Source: Aurifilum marmelostoma
Taxonomy: Eukaryota; Ascomycota; Sordariomycetes; Diaporthales; Cryphonectriaceae
Direction: 5' to 3'
Length of the DNA: 64,000 bases
Assembly: GCA_027559495.1 (NCBI GenBank)
Contig: JAMXSV010000026.1
Coordinates: 806,001-870,000 of the forward strand
Shown: piece by piece, positions 1 through 10,555 of the stretch
Position numbering within the stretch: position 1 is the first letter of the stretch
Layout: each line of letters starts with the position of its first letter
Notes under the pieces: generated by a model
The model's input: only the letters and a program-made list of their open reading frames with translations
Database searches by the model: none
Told to the model about the DNA's origin: nothing
Made by a program: the position numbers and the translations under genes

Positions 1-1256
1 TACGACAGCTAGAAGAACTACTCCTCAAGGGCAGCAACAGGGAGCACGAGGTGATCCAGAGGGTCAGCGAGCTCGAAGGCGTTGTGGAGTCGAGGACGGA
101 AGAGATGAGCCAGGAGATCAAAAAGACGTATGGAAATCTCAACCGGGCATGGCACTCCATAGAGGAGCTGGAGAGACGAACCGGCGAGCACGACCACCAT
201 TTTCGAGGTGTTGGAGGACACCTGAAGAACATGGATGATGAGCTGCACGTGCTGCGTGACCGGCAGTGTGAGCTCAATGACGCCGAGCTCAGCCTCGAGG
301 AGCGCTTCCTTGAGCTGGTCGAGAGTATCGAGGACGTGGGGCCCGAGGACACCTCGGTGCGGCAGACGCCCAGACGCAAACCCGTGTCCAGCACCGTACG
401 ATCTATTACGGCCTCCCCTGAGGTGACAGCTCGACAGCGGCGGGCGTCCTCGGGAGCATCTCAGCGGCGCGCCTGTCCACCTGTCGTGTCCGCCGCCCCG
501 AGTGCACCTATGCGGCCGTTGTCGGTGCAGCAGTCCAAGCCGGCAGCATCGGCTGCCTCGGAGCTTTGGACTGTCCATGTCTCGCTCCTCCCAAACAACT
601 CGCTGCCGTTTCCCTTCGAACGCCACACAAACGCATATAAGCGGTGTCTGTCCAGGGGTCTTCACCAGATGGTCGCTGTCAACGGCACCTCTTCTGACGC
701 ATTCGTGTCTGCCATATCGCAGGCTTTTAGCAGTCTCCTGAAGGACCGCGCTTGGGTCCCGCTGCAGGCCAAGCTCTGCGACGCCGAATCCCTCCAGGGC
801 CTGCCGATGCTGCGACCTCTAGATCCGGCCCTCGTCGGCGCAGGGTACGACGTCGACTTTCTGCGCTCACACTGCGCCGTGCTCGACGCCCATGGCAAGA
901 TCGACTCCCTCTACATCGCCATGCAACACTCCACCCTGTCGTGGCACGCCCTGAGGCACTCGCCTATATTCCTGCCAGGCCTCGAGGCCAGCTGGGAGCA
1001 TGACGCGATGCTCGACGTGAACGACCCTTTCGAGGATGACGAGAACGTCGACGAGAGCCACCGGCCGTCGGCGGGGGACTTGGTCGGAGTGCTCCCAAAC
1101 TTGAAGCGGGCGGCCTCGGAGATCTCGAGGTCGTCGAGTTTCGGAGCCTCGACAGCTGCTGGTGACGGGCCTGAACGGCCCCCAAAAGTTTCGCGGACCC
1201 CCTGCCCAGTGCCTAACATCCATGAGGACAGGAGGCAAAGGGTAGGAACCGCATGA
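1..1256 (+). CDS. Hypothetical coiled-coil protein, 5'-truncated by the window edge
   Basis: The reading frame is open from base 3, so the gene begins upstream of the window and only its last 418 codons are seen. The stop is TGA at 1254-1256. The visible N-terminal part (about the first 115 residues) is rich in E, K, R and L with heptad-like spacing and is probably a coiled coil. A Ser/Pro/Arg-rich linker follows (around 360-540). After it comes a more globular segment (about 565-1010) beginning LWTVHVSLLPN and containing several Trp, His and Leu-rich stretches, then an acidic patch and a Ser-rich tail with a basic KRAASEI motif. I do not recognise a named domain. No intron is needed in the visible part, although GTAGGA at 1242 could be a donor and would alter the last few residues. 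Function unknown. Confidence 0.7.
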   Translation, partial: RQLEELLLKGSNREHEVIQRVSELEGVVESRTEEMSQEIKKTYGNLNRAWHSIEELERRTGEHDHHFRGVGGHLKNMDDELHVLRDRQCELNDAELSLEERFLELVESIEDVGPEDTSVRQTPRRKPVSSTVRSITASPEVTARQRRASSGASQRRACPPVVSAAPSAPMRPLSVQQSKPAASAASELWTVHVSLLPNNSLPFPFERHTNAYKRCLSRGLHQMVAVNGTSSDAFVSAISQAFSSLLKDRAWVPLQAKLCDAESLQGLPMLRPLDPALVGAGYDVDFLRSHCAVLDAHGKIDSLYIAMQHSTLSWHALRHSPIFLPGLEASWEHDAMLDVNDPFEDDENVDESHRPSAGDLVGVLPNLKRAASEISRSSSFGASTAAGDGPERPPKVSRTPCPVPNIHEDRRQRVGTA

Positions 1257-2812
1257 TACTTCTTGTCTTGTTTTTTTTTTCTTTTTTTCCCCCGGAGCCT
1301 CGCGAGTGTGTGTGTGTATGTGTGTGTGGTTTTCTGAGGCCTGTGGCGTGTTAACGTGGGGTGCCAGGTTTGCTATTGTTTGAATGAGATACCAGACTCC
1401 ACTCAAGACCGGGTGGGTGCCAAGGAGGCGACCATTCCGGCAGGCGTCATAGATACTTTTGTTCTAGAAGGTGGGCTGGAGGGGCGTTGGACGGCGGACT
1501 CTCTCGAATATAAGATAGGTGGTACGAAATCAGGGGGGTTGCCCAAGCTGTGCAGCCTCTTGTCAGGTATAGGAGGGGGGTCTGATGTCTTGCGAGGTTC
1601 CTAACGTCTCCTATCTTAACATCAGCGTCCACATTGCAGTATGGTGTATCTCCTTACATATTTTCTTCGTCTTGGGCAAGGGACGTGGTTGGGAAGAGGC
1701 CGTGTGGTAATGGATGATGAAGACGAGAACCAATACCTAGGATGGTGGCGACACACTTCCCACTGACTACCAATGCGCGTGTGTGAGGTGTGATATTGGC
1801 CGATAGCCGCCTGCTCTGTGGCAGCTGCTACATATTTTCGAGGTCAAAAGTTTTTCTCTCCTTTTTTTTTCCCTCCCCCCCCTCTTGGCCTCCTCACTGG
1901 TCGAAGCTAGTGAGGAACTCGGCTTATTGCCCCCTTTTGTTTCCCCCCCTCCCTTCCTTAGACTATGGGATGATGCAGGCTGGCTCCTCGTTCTTGGTGA
2001 CACGGAGTGTAAAGCTGAAAAGGCAATGTCAGCTCTGATGGGCATTCCGGGACGTGTGCACCCGGTGCGTGGGATATTTCGAGAACTGATTTGATAGTAA
2101 TCACTGGGCTAGGCGAAGACATCGATTACGCCACTCTCTGACCTAGAATCTGCCGGACTGCCACTAGGTGGGCGACGGCAGCCATTGTGCAAGCTTTTGA
2201 GTCACTGTAGTGTCGAGGACTTTTCGTGCTCTGCGTCCATTGCGTTTCTTGACAAATCTCCATTATCCGTCAGTTTCGTGTACATCTGCTGCCCAGGGCG
2301 TGCTTCATCTCCTCGTCGTAGGCCGGCGACCCCAACAATAATGGACCTGTGAGGGATGAATCACGGAGGCTTCTCAAGTGCTTGAAGGTCATGTTCTGTC
2401 CCCTCGTCACAGTATCTCTTCAGCTGTCTCTTTCCATTCTGCTTACGGTCAACTCTGGATCGTTCGAAGCATGACGGTCGCGAGCTAGGCTCTCCAAGGG
2501 TGCAAATAAGTCCATTCCAGTAGAGCAGAGCAGGGATCCGAGGTGCCTGCAGGGTATGATCTTATCGATAAGCCAAGGGAACTCCATAACCGTGGAGCCT
2601 CGTCCTAGCGGCTGGGCTCTTGATCGCTTACTTCCACCTCCTCACTTCTTTTATTCCCTGCATACCAAAGTTCGCATATCGTTTTGGCAAAACCAATTCT
2701 CTCCTTTTATTCGAGATCACCCTATCCCAACGAGTCGGCAGTTCTTGAAACAGCCATTACTATCGCAGCTTCCTTGGCTCCAGTGCGCCGCAAGGCTCCC
2801 TCCCACCTTGCA
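1257..2812. other. Intergenic region between the first gene and the NCBP3-like gene
   Basis: It holds the 3' untranslated sequence of the first gene, with T-rich tracts and a short GT repeat near 1305-1327, and the promoter and leader of the next gene. The last 250 nt or so before 2813 contain no plus-strand ATG, consistent with a 5' leader. The small open frames here are unconvincing and none was accepted. Confidence 0.6.
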
Positions 2813-4467
2813 ATGGATGATTTCGACATCGAGATGGGCGACGCCGTGGACGTCCCCATGGAGGAGCCCGAAGTCGCAGACATCCTCATTGGCGATGACC
2901 TACAGGTACATGAATCGTACCAGCCACATCCAAACCTCACAAGTTGTGTCTTGCCCCCTCTAACGTCTCGTTCTTTTCCCAGGAGGACGGCGAAATCGAA
3001 GAATCGATGGACGGCGGCGCGGCCGACGGCGAAGCGCAGAAGCTCATGCTCAACAAAGTACACATCCGCGGGCTCGACCTGGTCGACCAGGACCAGCTCA
3101 AGGCCTACATCTCCTCCCAGGCCGGCGGTAAAGGCGCCGACCGCATCGAGTGGGTCAACGACACCTCCGCCAACCTCGTCTTCTCCACGGACAGCGCCGC
3201 GCAGGAGGTCCTCGTGGCGCTGTGCGCCGTCGAGATCGCAGACGCGACGCAGCTCCCGCCGGGCGAGGCCCTTCCCGCCAAGCCCGTCCCCGACAGGCCC
3301 GACATCGCGCTGCAGGTGCGCTTTGCGCTGGAGAGCGACAGGAAGGAGCGCGGGGCTGCGCAGAGGAGCCGGTTCTACCTGTTTCACCCTGAGTGGGACC
3401 CAGAGACGGAGGAGGGCAGGCGCAAGAGAGACAGGCAGTATCGCGATCGCCGTGACCGCCGTGACGACCGCCGTGACGACCGCCGTGACGACCGCCGCGA
3501 CGACAGAGGGCGGTACAGGCGAGGAGGTGGCTCCGGCAGGGGCCAGTACGATGACTTCGAGGAGGAGCCAGAGCCGTTTGATGTCAACCTTTACGACGAC
3601 GACGCGGGTGCGCTGGCCAGGCGGGCGAGGACATCACCACCGCGGCGGGGTGATCGAGGCCGGAGGCGCGACTCGAGGTCGCCGTCTCCGCGGGCCGGCA
3701 ATGATCGCCGCCGGTCCAGGAACAGAGATAAGGAGCTCTTCCCCAGCAGCCTGACAAGAGATCACCTGCGCTCGGAGCGCGGGGCCTATGCGCGGGGCCG
3801 CTCTGCCTCGCCTACGAGAGACGAGCGAGACGCAATGGAGGACGACCTTGCTCGCGACAGAGAGGCGGTGCGTAACAACCGAGAGAAAGCACGGTCGATC
3901 AAGGAACGCATCTACAGCAAGGGCGGCGACGGGAACACCACCGGAGCTAGAGAGCTGTTCCCCGCCGGTGACGGCTCGAGGGAGCTGTTCCCTACTGCCA
4001 AGAAGGAGCTGTTTCCCTCGGCCAAGACAAGAGGCGCGAGCAGGGCGGCGATGGATCAGGTGCCAGCCGACGTGCTTGAGGGTATGAGATGTCTTTCCTA
4101 CGACGGCGCTGTTGAGTCGCTAGGCGACGGGCGCTCCCCTTCTTCTAGTTCTTCTTCCTGTTTTTGTCCATTCCCAGCATCTTCGGAGGCAACCGTCAGA
4201 ACGAATCGCATCAAGATGGTAACAACTACAACAGCAGATCGTAACACCAACGGCACATTGTCGATACGCGGCACGGCGCGGCAGAACAGCCAGGGATCAG
4301 GGATGTTGACGATCAAGGGTACAGCCAAGTCTGTCAAGGAGCTGTTCCCGAACAACTTCAGTGACAGCAAAAACAACAACAACAACAAAGCCCATAATAC
4401 CGGCAAGGAGCTGTTCACGGAGCAGACAGGCCGCAGACGGCAGAGGGCAGGGGATCTATTTGACTGA
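2813..4467 (+). CDS. NCBP3-like (DUF2414) nuclear cap-binding subunit homologue with ELFP repeats
   Basis: Three exons are inferred: 2813-2905, 2983-4081 and 4178-4467, giving 493 residues. Intron 1 (77 nt) has donor GTACAT, branch CTAAC at 2960 and acceptor CCCAG. The start is the first ATG (MDDFDIEMGD). The NCBP3/DUF2414 domain spans about residues 57-112: VHIRGLDLVDQDQLKAY, then RIEWVNDTSANLVF, matching the family's RG(V/L)D and IEW-(D/N)DTS-N(V/L)V signatures. Family knowledge: human NCBP3 pairs with NCBP1 in an alternative cap-binding complex linked to mRNA export. The middle is an RS/RD-rich region with a DRRD tandem. The C-terminal half carries (K/R)ELFP five times and KELFT once, plus LSIRGTA and LTIKGTA, and ends GDLFD. 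Intron 2 (96 nt, GTATGA to CCCAG) is a multiple of three without a stop, so it could be retained, giving 525 residues. Confidence 0.85.
3445..3506 (+). repeat. In-gene tandem repeat encoding DRRD units
   Basis: Near-exact copies of a 12-nt unit (GACCGCCGTGAC, with small changes) encode an alternating Arg/Asp stretch inside the NCBP3-like protein. RD repeats are common in RNA-binding and splicing-associated proteins. The tract is probably length-polymorphic between strains. Confidence 0.8.
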
Positions 4468-5463
4468 GCTCATGGCTCGATCATGCGGAGGGAGGGCCAT
4501 TTGCTCGGTAGGTTACATAATTAGCATAGCATTCTGCATTTGGCGCAGGACTGCACGTGGAGGGGACTTTATCCTGTGCGCTTCTCGCGCGGTACTGGTC
4601 ACTTCTACTCGTCTTGCTTGAGCTCTGTCTCTCTCGAGCATCCAGCATTGGCTTCATGTCATGACGAGCCGCCAGCAACGGAGTCATGCTGCGTGGTCAT
4701 CAGGAGGGAGGAGAACACCAACACACGAAACGAGGTGGATAGGGGGGTTGCCTCGGGGAATCTAGAACAGGTGAGGCTACCTTTTCTTCTCTCTCCCTCT
4801 TTAGACATAAGATTGTTCTCGGCTCCGAGTGCTCATCATCATTACTTCACCTAGCGGGAAACCAATTTAAGGATCATCATAGCCGGGCACACGATCGTGG
4901 CAATGCATAGATGCACCACCTCGGTTTTTTTAGAGGTTACACAGTCGGCCAGTGCCTTTGCAGAGAACAAAAGTATCTGGTCATCTCGTGATTATGAAGC
5001 GCAGGAGAATGGTGATGTGAAAGACATGCTGGATTCCGTATTCAGGAACACGAGAGGGGTAAAGAAATATCAGAGGTATAACTTCAATACGAATTCTATT
5101 CCGACGAAGGAATTAGACCTTCACCCTCATGACTTTTGTGAATGCCCTGTTGACTTGCCATCTCAAAGACGATCATCTATCATCACACGAAAGGGTTCAC
5201 TTGAGTGGTCACTGCTATGAAGGATGGAAGGGGAGCGTTTGGTCCGGACTGGGTTGGGGCGTGGAGTGGGGGATTGTTGGACAGGAAGGTACGACTGGAA
5301 GGGAGTCAACAGTGCAGTCACAACAGACCTTTTACCTTGATGCGCCCTTCAACCAGTTTTTTTTAAAAAAAGGAGGGGGGGGGGGGGGGGGAGTCCCGTC
5401 ACATTCACCACGCTGGGTGACAGCAGCAGCAGCAGCAGCAGCAACATCATCATCATCATCATG
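4468..5463. other. Intergenic region upstream of the PPPGF-repeat gene
   Basis: This holds the 3' flank of the NCBP3-like gene, then unassigned sequence. A 17-base G run lies at 5375-5391 and a (CAG)n-(CAT)n compound microsatellite at 5421-5463. An ATG-started frame at 5129-5818 crosses both tracts and has a low-complexity translation, so it was not accepted as a gene. Confidence 0.6.
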
Positions 5464-6534
5464 GGTGGCTGGTGAGGCGTGTGGGGTTACCAGCGACATC
5501 GCGTACGGGTTCGCGTCAAGACCAGACGGTGGCTCAATCTACCTGGCTCTCCCCCTTCACCTTGCGCTCAGTACACCTTCACTGTCGACCTGGCCGTGCC
5601 CTCCCTCCCCTCCCAACCTCACTGCTGGGCAACATATATCACCCTGCAGCGGCGGCAGACCTTCGCTTCTTCTCCTTCTCCTTCCACCTCCTTCTATTCT
5701 ACTCTCTGCTGTTCTCACCCCATCATCCATCATTGTCGAGCACTTTGTCCGGCTCCTGGAAAATCGAGATAACTCAAAACAGACTTATTGTTGTCTATCG
5801 TTTTTAGACAATAGTTAGTACCTGCGGCCTACATCTGTCTAGGAACAGTGGTGGCTGGGTCCGCGCAGCGGCTTTTCCTCAACTTTTCGAGCGCCCAGTC
5901 TCCTTCACCACTCGATCTGGGACACCATCCTGTCAGTTCGACCTTTTGATTTCACACATCAACTCCCAGCTCGTTTTTTTTATTCTTTGCCCATCACCTT
6001 CACCCTTTTCCTCGTTCACCTTGCCCCCCCTTCTGTTCCTACAACGTGTCTGCAGGAATCGGGACTTCAACACCCTGAGTGTTTTCACTACCTCGCCATA
6101 CCCTCCACACAAACACCACTTTTGACTCGATCACTGCCGCCTGTTCTGACGAGGCCTTCGCATACTACGCAGTCAGTGTCGGCCCGACGACAGATTTCTC
6201 TTCTTTCTCTGCTTCGGTCCTGCGCTGGTCCGCGTTGTCTTCTTGTCAAATAGCCCACATATACAACGCTCTCCCATCCAGCCATCCAGCCATCACTCCA
6301 GCCTCCTCCTTCTACTTCGACCATTCACACATCTCCCAAATCAAGTTTCTCCCAGGAGAAGCCTCACCTTGAGCGTTAGACTGCGAGCGTGAGACTTCTG
6401 GCGTTCGCACCAAGCACCAAAGCTTCGTGCTCCCCGCTGGAAGCACCGTCATCAGTCGCGCGTCACTCGCCTTGCCCTTCGCGATACCCTCTCTTTCGAC
6501 AAGGTCGCGATTTTGTCAATCCCCAGAATTCATC
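5464..6534 (+). promoter_or_regulatory. Long ATG-free pyrimidine-rich promoter/5' leader of the PPPGF-repeat gene
   Basis: After the ATG at 5461, reading every base of the plus strand to 6534 finds no ATG. The next one, at 6535, is the start of the PPPGF-repeat gene. The stretch is C/T-rich, especially from about 5640 onward, as is usual for fungal core promoters and leaders. Depletion of ATG over about 1.07 kb suggests that much of it is transcribed as a 5' leader under selection against upstream starts. The transcription start itself cannot be located from sequence. Confidence 0.5.
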
Positions 6535-9299
6535 ATGGGTGATCGTATCTGGGTCGCCTTCGGCAATCGCACGAAGGCCACCCAACCTGTGAAGAAACCT
6601 CCCTCTGACCAGCAGGTCGGCGCGCCCTCGAAGCAGGAGCCCACGGCTGCGCAGCGCTCCTTGCAGCGCTCACTCACCCCATTCCCAATGCAGCAGCCAA
6701 CTGTCCAGATGCCTCGACTGTCTCGTATCACGAGCTACATCGGCCTCGGCGCTGCAGCAAAGGGCCAGTCTACCACCGTCCCCGACTTCCCCGAGCACAT
6801 CGTGCAGCCGAGCGAGTCCATCAAGCCTGGAGACGCCTCCGACGGCGAGGCTGCTCACAACCAGTCGGCTGCCGTCTTGCCTACTGCCGCCAATGTCGAG
6901 AATGAGTATGCCTACAAGGATGCCGACAGCACCTGGTCCAATCCTACTCTCCAGCAGATGATGGAGACCGTCGGCTGCGCCATCATGGCCAGGGGTATTT
7001 CGGAGCCTATCCCTCGTCACCTCAACGGCTTTGTCGCCAGTATGATCGAGGAGGTTAGGATCCAGATCTGCCGTCTGGCGAAGCTGCAGGCTGCATTCGA
7101 CGAGCTGGAGCAGGCCTGCAAGAAGCAGGCCCAGGAGTCGAAGAAGCGCGAGGAGGTATTGAAGGCTCACATTGGTCGTCTGGAGCACCTCATCGAGCGC
7201 ACTCGGCAGGGCGTCTGCGCTCGCAACGAGGACGACGAGTACGCGGACATTATCGGCCTTCTGAGCAAGAACGAAGGTAAGTCTTCTTATGTTCTAGATC
7301 CTTTGATTTCTCCTTGACCAAGTCCCACGCTAACCAGGTACATACAGACAAGTCTTCGAGCCACGACCAAGACCATCAACAGGCCACTGCCGACGACGGC
7401 GCGAAAGAGACGGATGGTAAGCCTGATAGCCTGTGACCACCTCGCCTTCCAAGCACGAGAACGTACCGGGCTAACCATTCTTGTACCGATTTAGAAACTG
7501 CACCCAGAGTGCTCCTTGACCAGAATGCCGATATCTACCTGAGCGAGCAGCTGCGCGATCGCGATGCAATGGCCGAACTCTTCGAGCGCCTCCGCGCCAA
7601 ACGTGATGTCGAGCAACAGGAGGTTCAGGCCCGTCAGCTCGCTGTTGCCGCGGTCTATTCTCGTACTCGAAGTGGTCACACCTCCAAGAACACCTCGCCT
7701 CGAAAGTCCGGTTCCTCCACGACCACTGCATCCAGCCGCAACGCCAAATCCAGCCCATCCACCTCGTTGATCGCACAGGGGCTCCTTGCGCAGAGGGCAG
7801 CTCAAGACGGCGTCACTCCTCACACGACACCGCCTCGTCCTGGCGCGGTTCACAAGAATGGAAACAACGCATTTCGTACGGTCCAGGAGCTTGTCAAGCT
7901 CAACGGCGGCCTTCCAGAGAACGCTATCGACGACGATAGCAGCTACGAAGCCTCGTTCGTCCCGCCATGCAACCAGCGGCAGATCAACGCTGATGACGAC
8001 AAGCCTATGATGGACGGCAAGAACGTCAAGCCCGGCCCACAATGCGTCCAGCTGCCGGCGGTCCGGACCATGGCGTCCAGCCCAGCGGTCCAGGTCATGA
8101 ACCAAGATACGAGCAGCGCCGCACACAACGAAGTCAAGCGGCAGCAGGCAGGTCGATCTGGTGGCTCTGGCCGCTCAAAGAACTCAAAGAGCTCCCAGAG
8201 ATCTCACTCTTCCATCTTGATGTCTATGGGACACAACCTCGTGGAGGAGCGCCGCGCTGGCGGCACCGGCTCGATAAAGAGCACTCCCACCCGCAAGGCG
8301 CAGAGCGGCGAGGATCCCTTCCCGGACGAGGTCACAAAGTACGCGTATCGCCGCACTAGACTGGTCACAAATGCCCACATCAGGACCCGTTCTTACCTCA
8401 AGGATGAGGAAGTGGTCGGGATGGCTATACAGTACCACCAGCCTCCGCCGCCACCAGTGGTTGAGGCTACCACCCCAGCTGCTCAACGGGTAGCTCCGCG
8501 ACGACTGCCGCCCCAGCGACCTGGTCTCCAGCGACAAGGCACCCACCGAGCCGTCCACCGGGCTACATCTCGTCGTTATGGTGTCCAGCGGCCTAGAGGT
8601 CTCATCCGTCCACCACCAGGATTCGAGAAAGTCGACACTGCTGCTACGGGCACCGCTCGCCCGCCTCCTGGCCTCGAGGCCGGTGTCTCTGCAGAGCGCC
8701 AGCAGATAACTGCCGCCACCGGTGAGCAAGGTCCTATTCGACCCCCTCCCGGCTTCGAGCACGTCGTTCCTGCGCAGCAGCAGCAGCAGCAGGCTGTACG
8801 GCCGCCACCAGGTTTTGAGCACTTGGTTGCTGGTGGTGGGCAGCAGCAGGCTATTCGACCCCCACCAGGTTTCGAGCACGTCGTTCCTGCACAGCAGCAG
8901 CGTCCTATCGGACCACCACCCGGCTTCGAGCACCTCGTTCCTGACGAGCAGCAGCGTCCCGTTGGACCAACCCCCGGCTTTGAGCACCTGGGTCCCATTG
9001 GCCAACGTCCCATCCGCCCACCTCCTGGATTTGAGCACGTGATACCCCCTCAGAATCCAGTTCTTCCACCCCCAGGATTCGAGAACATCATTCCTGCTCA
9101 AACTGCTGTGCCCGGTGCTGGGCGTGCCATTCGGCCACCACCAGGCTTTGAACACATCGTTCCTGGCGTGCAGCAGCTTATTCACCCGCCTCCAGGGTTC
9201 GAGGGCATCATACCAGCTCAACGATACCTGGATGAGGGCTCCTTCTTCACCCCGACTCTGCACCGGTCAACAGAAGTAATGTTGCAGGTCAAGGTCTAG
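6535..9299 (+). CDS. Unrecognised coiled-coil protein with C-terminal array of eleven PPPGF-type repeats
   Basis: Three exons are inferred: 6535-7276, 7348-7416 and 7495-9299, giving 871 residues. Intron 1 (71 nt) is GTAAGT...ACAG and intron 2 (78 nt) is GTAAGC...TTTAG with CTAAC at 7481. Both are phase 1 and rejoin a clean frame (NEG-DKSSS and KETD-ETAPR). The start is the only ATG after a long ATG-free leader. Residues about 169-225 form a likely coiled coil (IEEVRIQICRLAKLQAAFDE onward). The centre (about 290-640) is Ser/Thr/Arg-rich and probably disordered. Residues about 641-842 hold eleven repeats of the form (I/V)RPPPGFEH(V/L) separated by short Gln-rich spacers. Known: PPG followed by a hydrophobic residue is the ligand consensus of Smy2-type GYF domains. 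I infer a scaffold that binds GYF proteins. The family itself is not recognised. Confidence 0.85.
8604..9211 (+). repeat. Coding repeat array: eleven PPPGF-type units
   Basis: Eleven degenerate copies occur. Nine keep PPPGFE exactly, one reads PPPGLE and one PTPGFE. The flanks are mostly (I/V)(R/G) before and HV, HL, HI or NI after. Unit spacing varies (about 15-30 residues) with CAG-encoded Gln runs between units. Codon usage differs between copies (CCACCACCAGG, CCCCCTCCCGG, CCTCCTGG), so the protein motif is maintained despite nucleotide divergence. This argues for selection on the peptide rather than recent DNA duplication. Confidence 0.9.
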
Positions 9300-10532
9300 A
9301 CCAGACCGCCCCATGGTTCATGTGCTGAGCATGCAGACGAGGTATGAGTGTGGACATTCTGCCGATTTCCTTTCACATGATACCCAAGTTTCATGATACG
9401 CCCGTTCAAGACATTGTTCTCGAAGGCGAGGACGCGCCGCCGGTGCGCTTCTCTTGCCAAGATCACATGCATCGCGATCGGCTTTCTGAAGAAAAAAAAG
9501 AAAATTATAAAACGAAGAGAAGAAAAAAAAGATCACAAATGAAGATACATTCGGAGGAAATAATGCACTACTGCCTGGAAAGGCTCAATCAGGCGGTCTT
9601 TGAGGGCGAGGAGGGCATGCAAAGTCTGTCTACAGGGGCAGGAGAATTCAGTACATAATGATCACGGTATGGGCTTATGTCGCCGAAGCAAGGCTAGTAA
9701 GGCCATGACAGGTCTGACGTAGGATCTATTTGAGCACGCGACTGCCTTTGAGCCAAAGGCTTGACATTGCGCTGGGGGCGAGCCTTTAGATGCTTGGGGC
9801 TCCCCGCAGGCATGGGTAGGATTTTGTTTTAGGGAGCTGATCTGGATCTGCGACAGGCAGGTAGCTGAGGTTGCTAATAAACTTTAATGACTATGACGAA
9901 TAGAATCTTGAGTGTCCTGATTTGTGACTGACGGTCTGTTCCCCTCTTGTAAGCGTGCGTGTATGAGAGTGAGTGTACGGAGTGGGAGAGGGAGAGAGAG
10001 AAGGAGAGAAGCACCGGGGACGGGGAACAAGGGCTCGGAGAGAAGAAATCCCATCCTGGGGGGGAAATTGATGCAGTTGGCGTGAGGCCTAAGCTTTGCA
10101 CATTTGGGAGCCCCAATACAAGGGCATTTAGAAATCCTTCTACTTTGTTCCGTCTTCCTCGGTGTCTCTCTGGGAAAAAGAACACACTGGCTGTGACTGA
10201 GCAAGAGGAATACAATGCCCAAGAACGGCGAGAGGACTGCCTTCAGTGACACGCCATGCAGGGAAGCCCCAAAAGGTCAATAGATGGCTCATATTCTGAT
10301 GAGGAGGAAGCTAATCAGCCAGATACTATGCCCACACCCCCCAAGACGAGAGGATACGTGTTGCGCCCAGGCTTCCCATCGTGCTCGCAAGCGTCCATAA
10401 CCACCACCACACCACCATGCTCAATTCGACATGGCGCCCACGACCGTTCCGGGAAAAGAGTCGCAGCTCCTGATTGATCAACGTTTTCCCTCCCCGTGAA
10501 CCACATGCTTGATGAGGTCGGCTTCTCCTTCG

Positions 10533-10555
10533 AAAAAAAAAAAAAAAAAAAAAAA
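10533..10555 (+). repeat. Poly-A tract (23 A)
   Basis: An uninterrupted run of 23 A lies in the first gene desert. There is no target-site duplication or element body beside it, so a retroposon tail is not supported. Confidence 0.85.

Noticed and set aside
2684..2812. N-terminal extension of the NCBP3-like frame
   Set aside because: It begins at TTG; the first ATG is 2813 and begins the expected acidic N-terminus.
5129..5818. ATG-started frame of 229 codons
   Set aside because: It crosses a 17-G run and CAG/CAT microsatellites, gives poly-Gly/Ala/Ser runs, and lies in the promoter region of the next gene.
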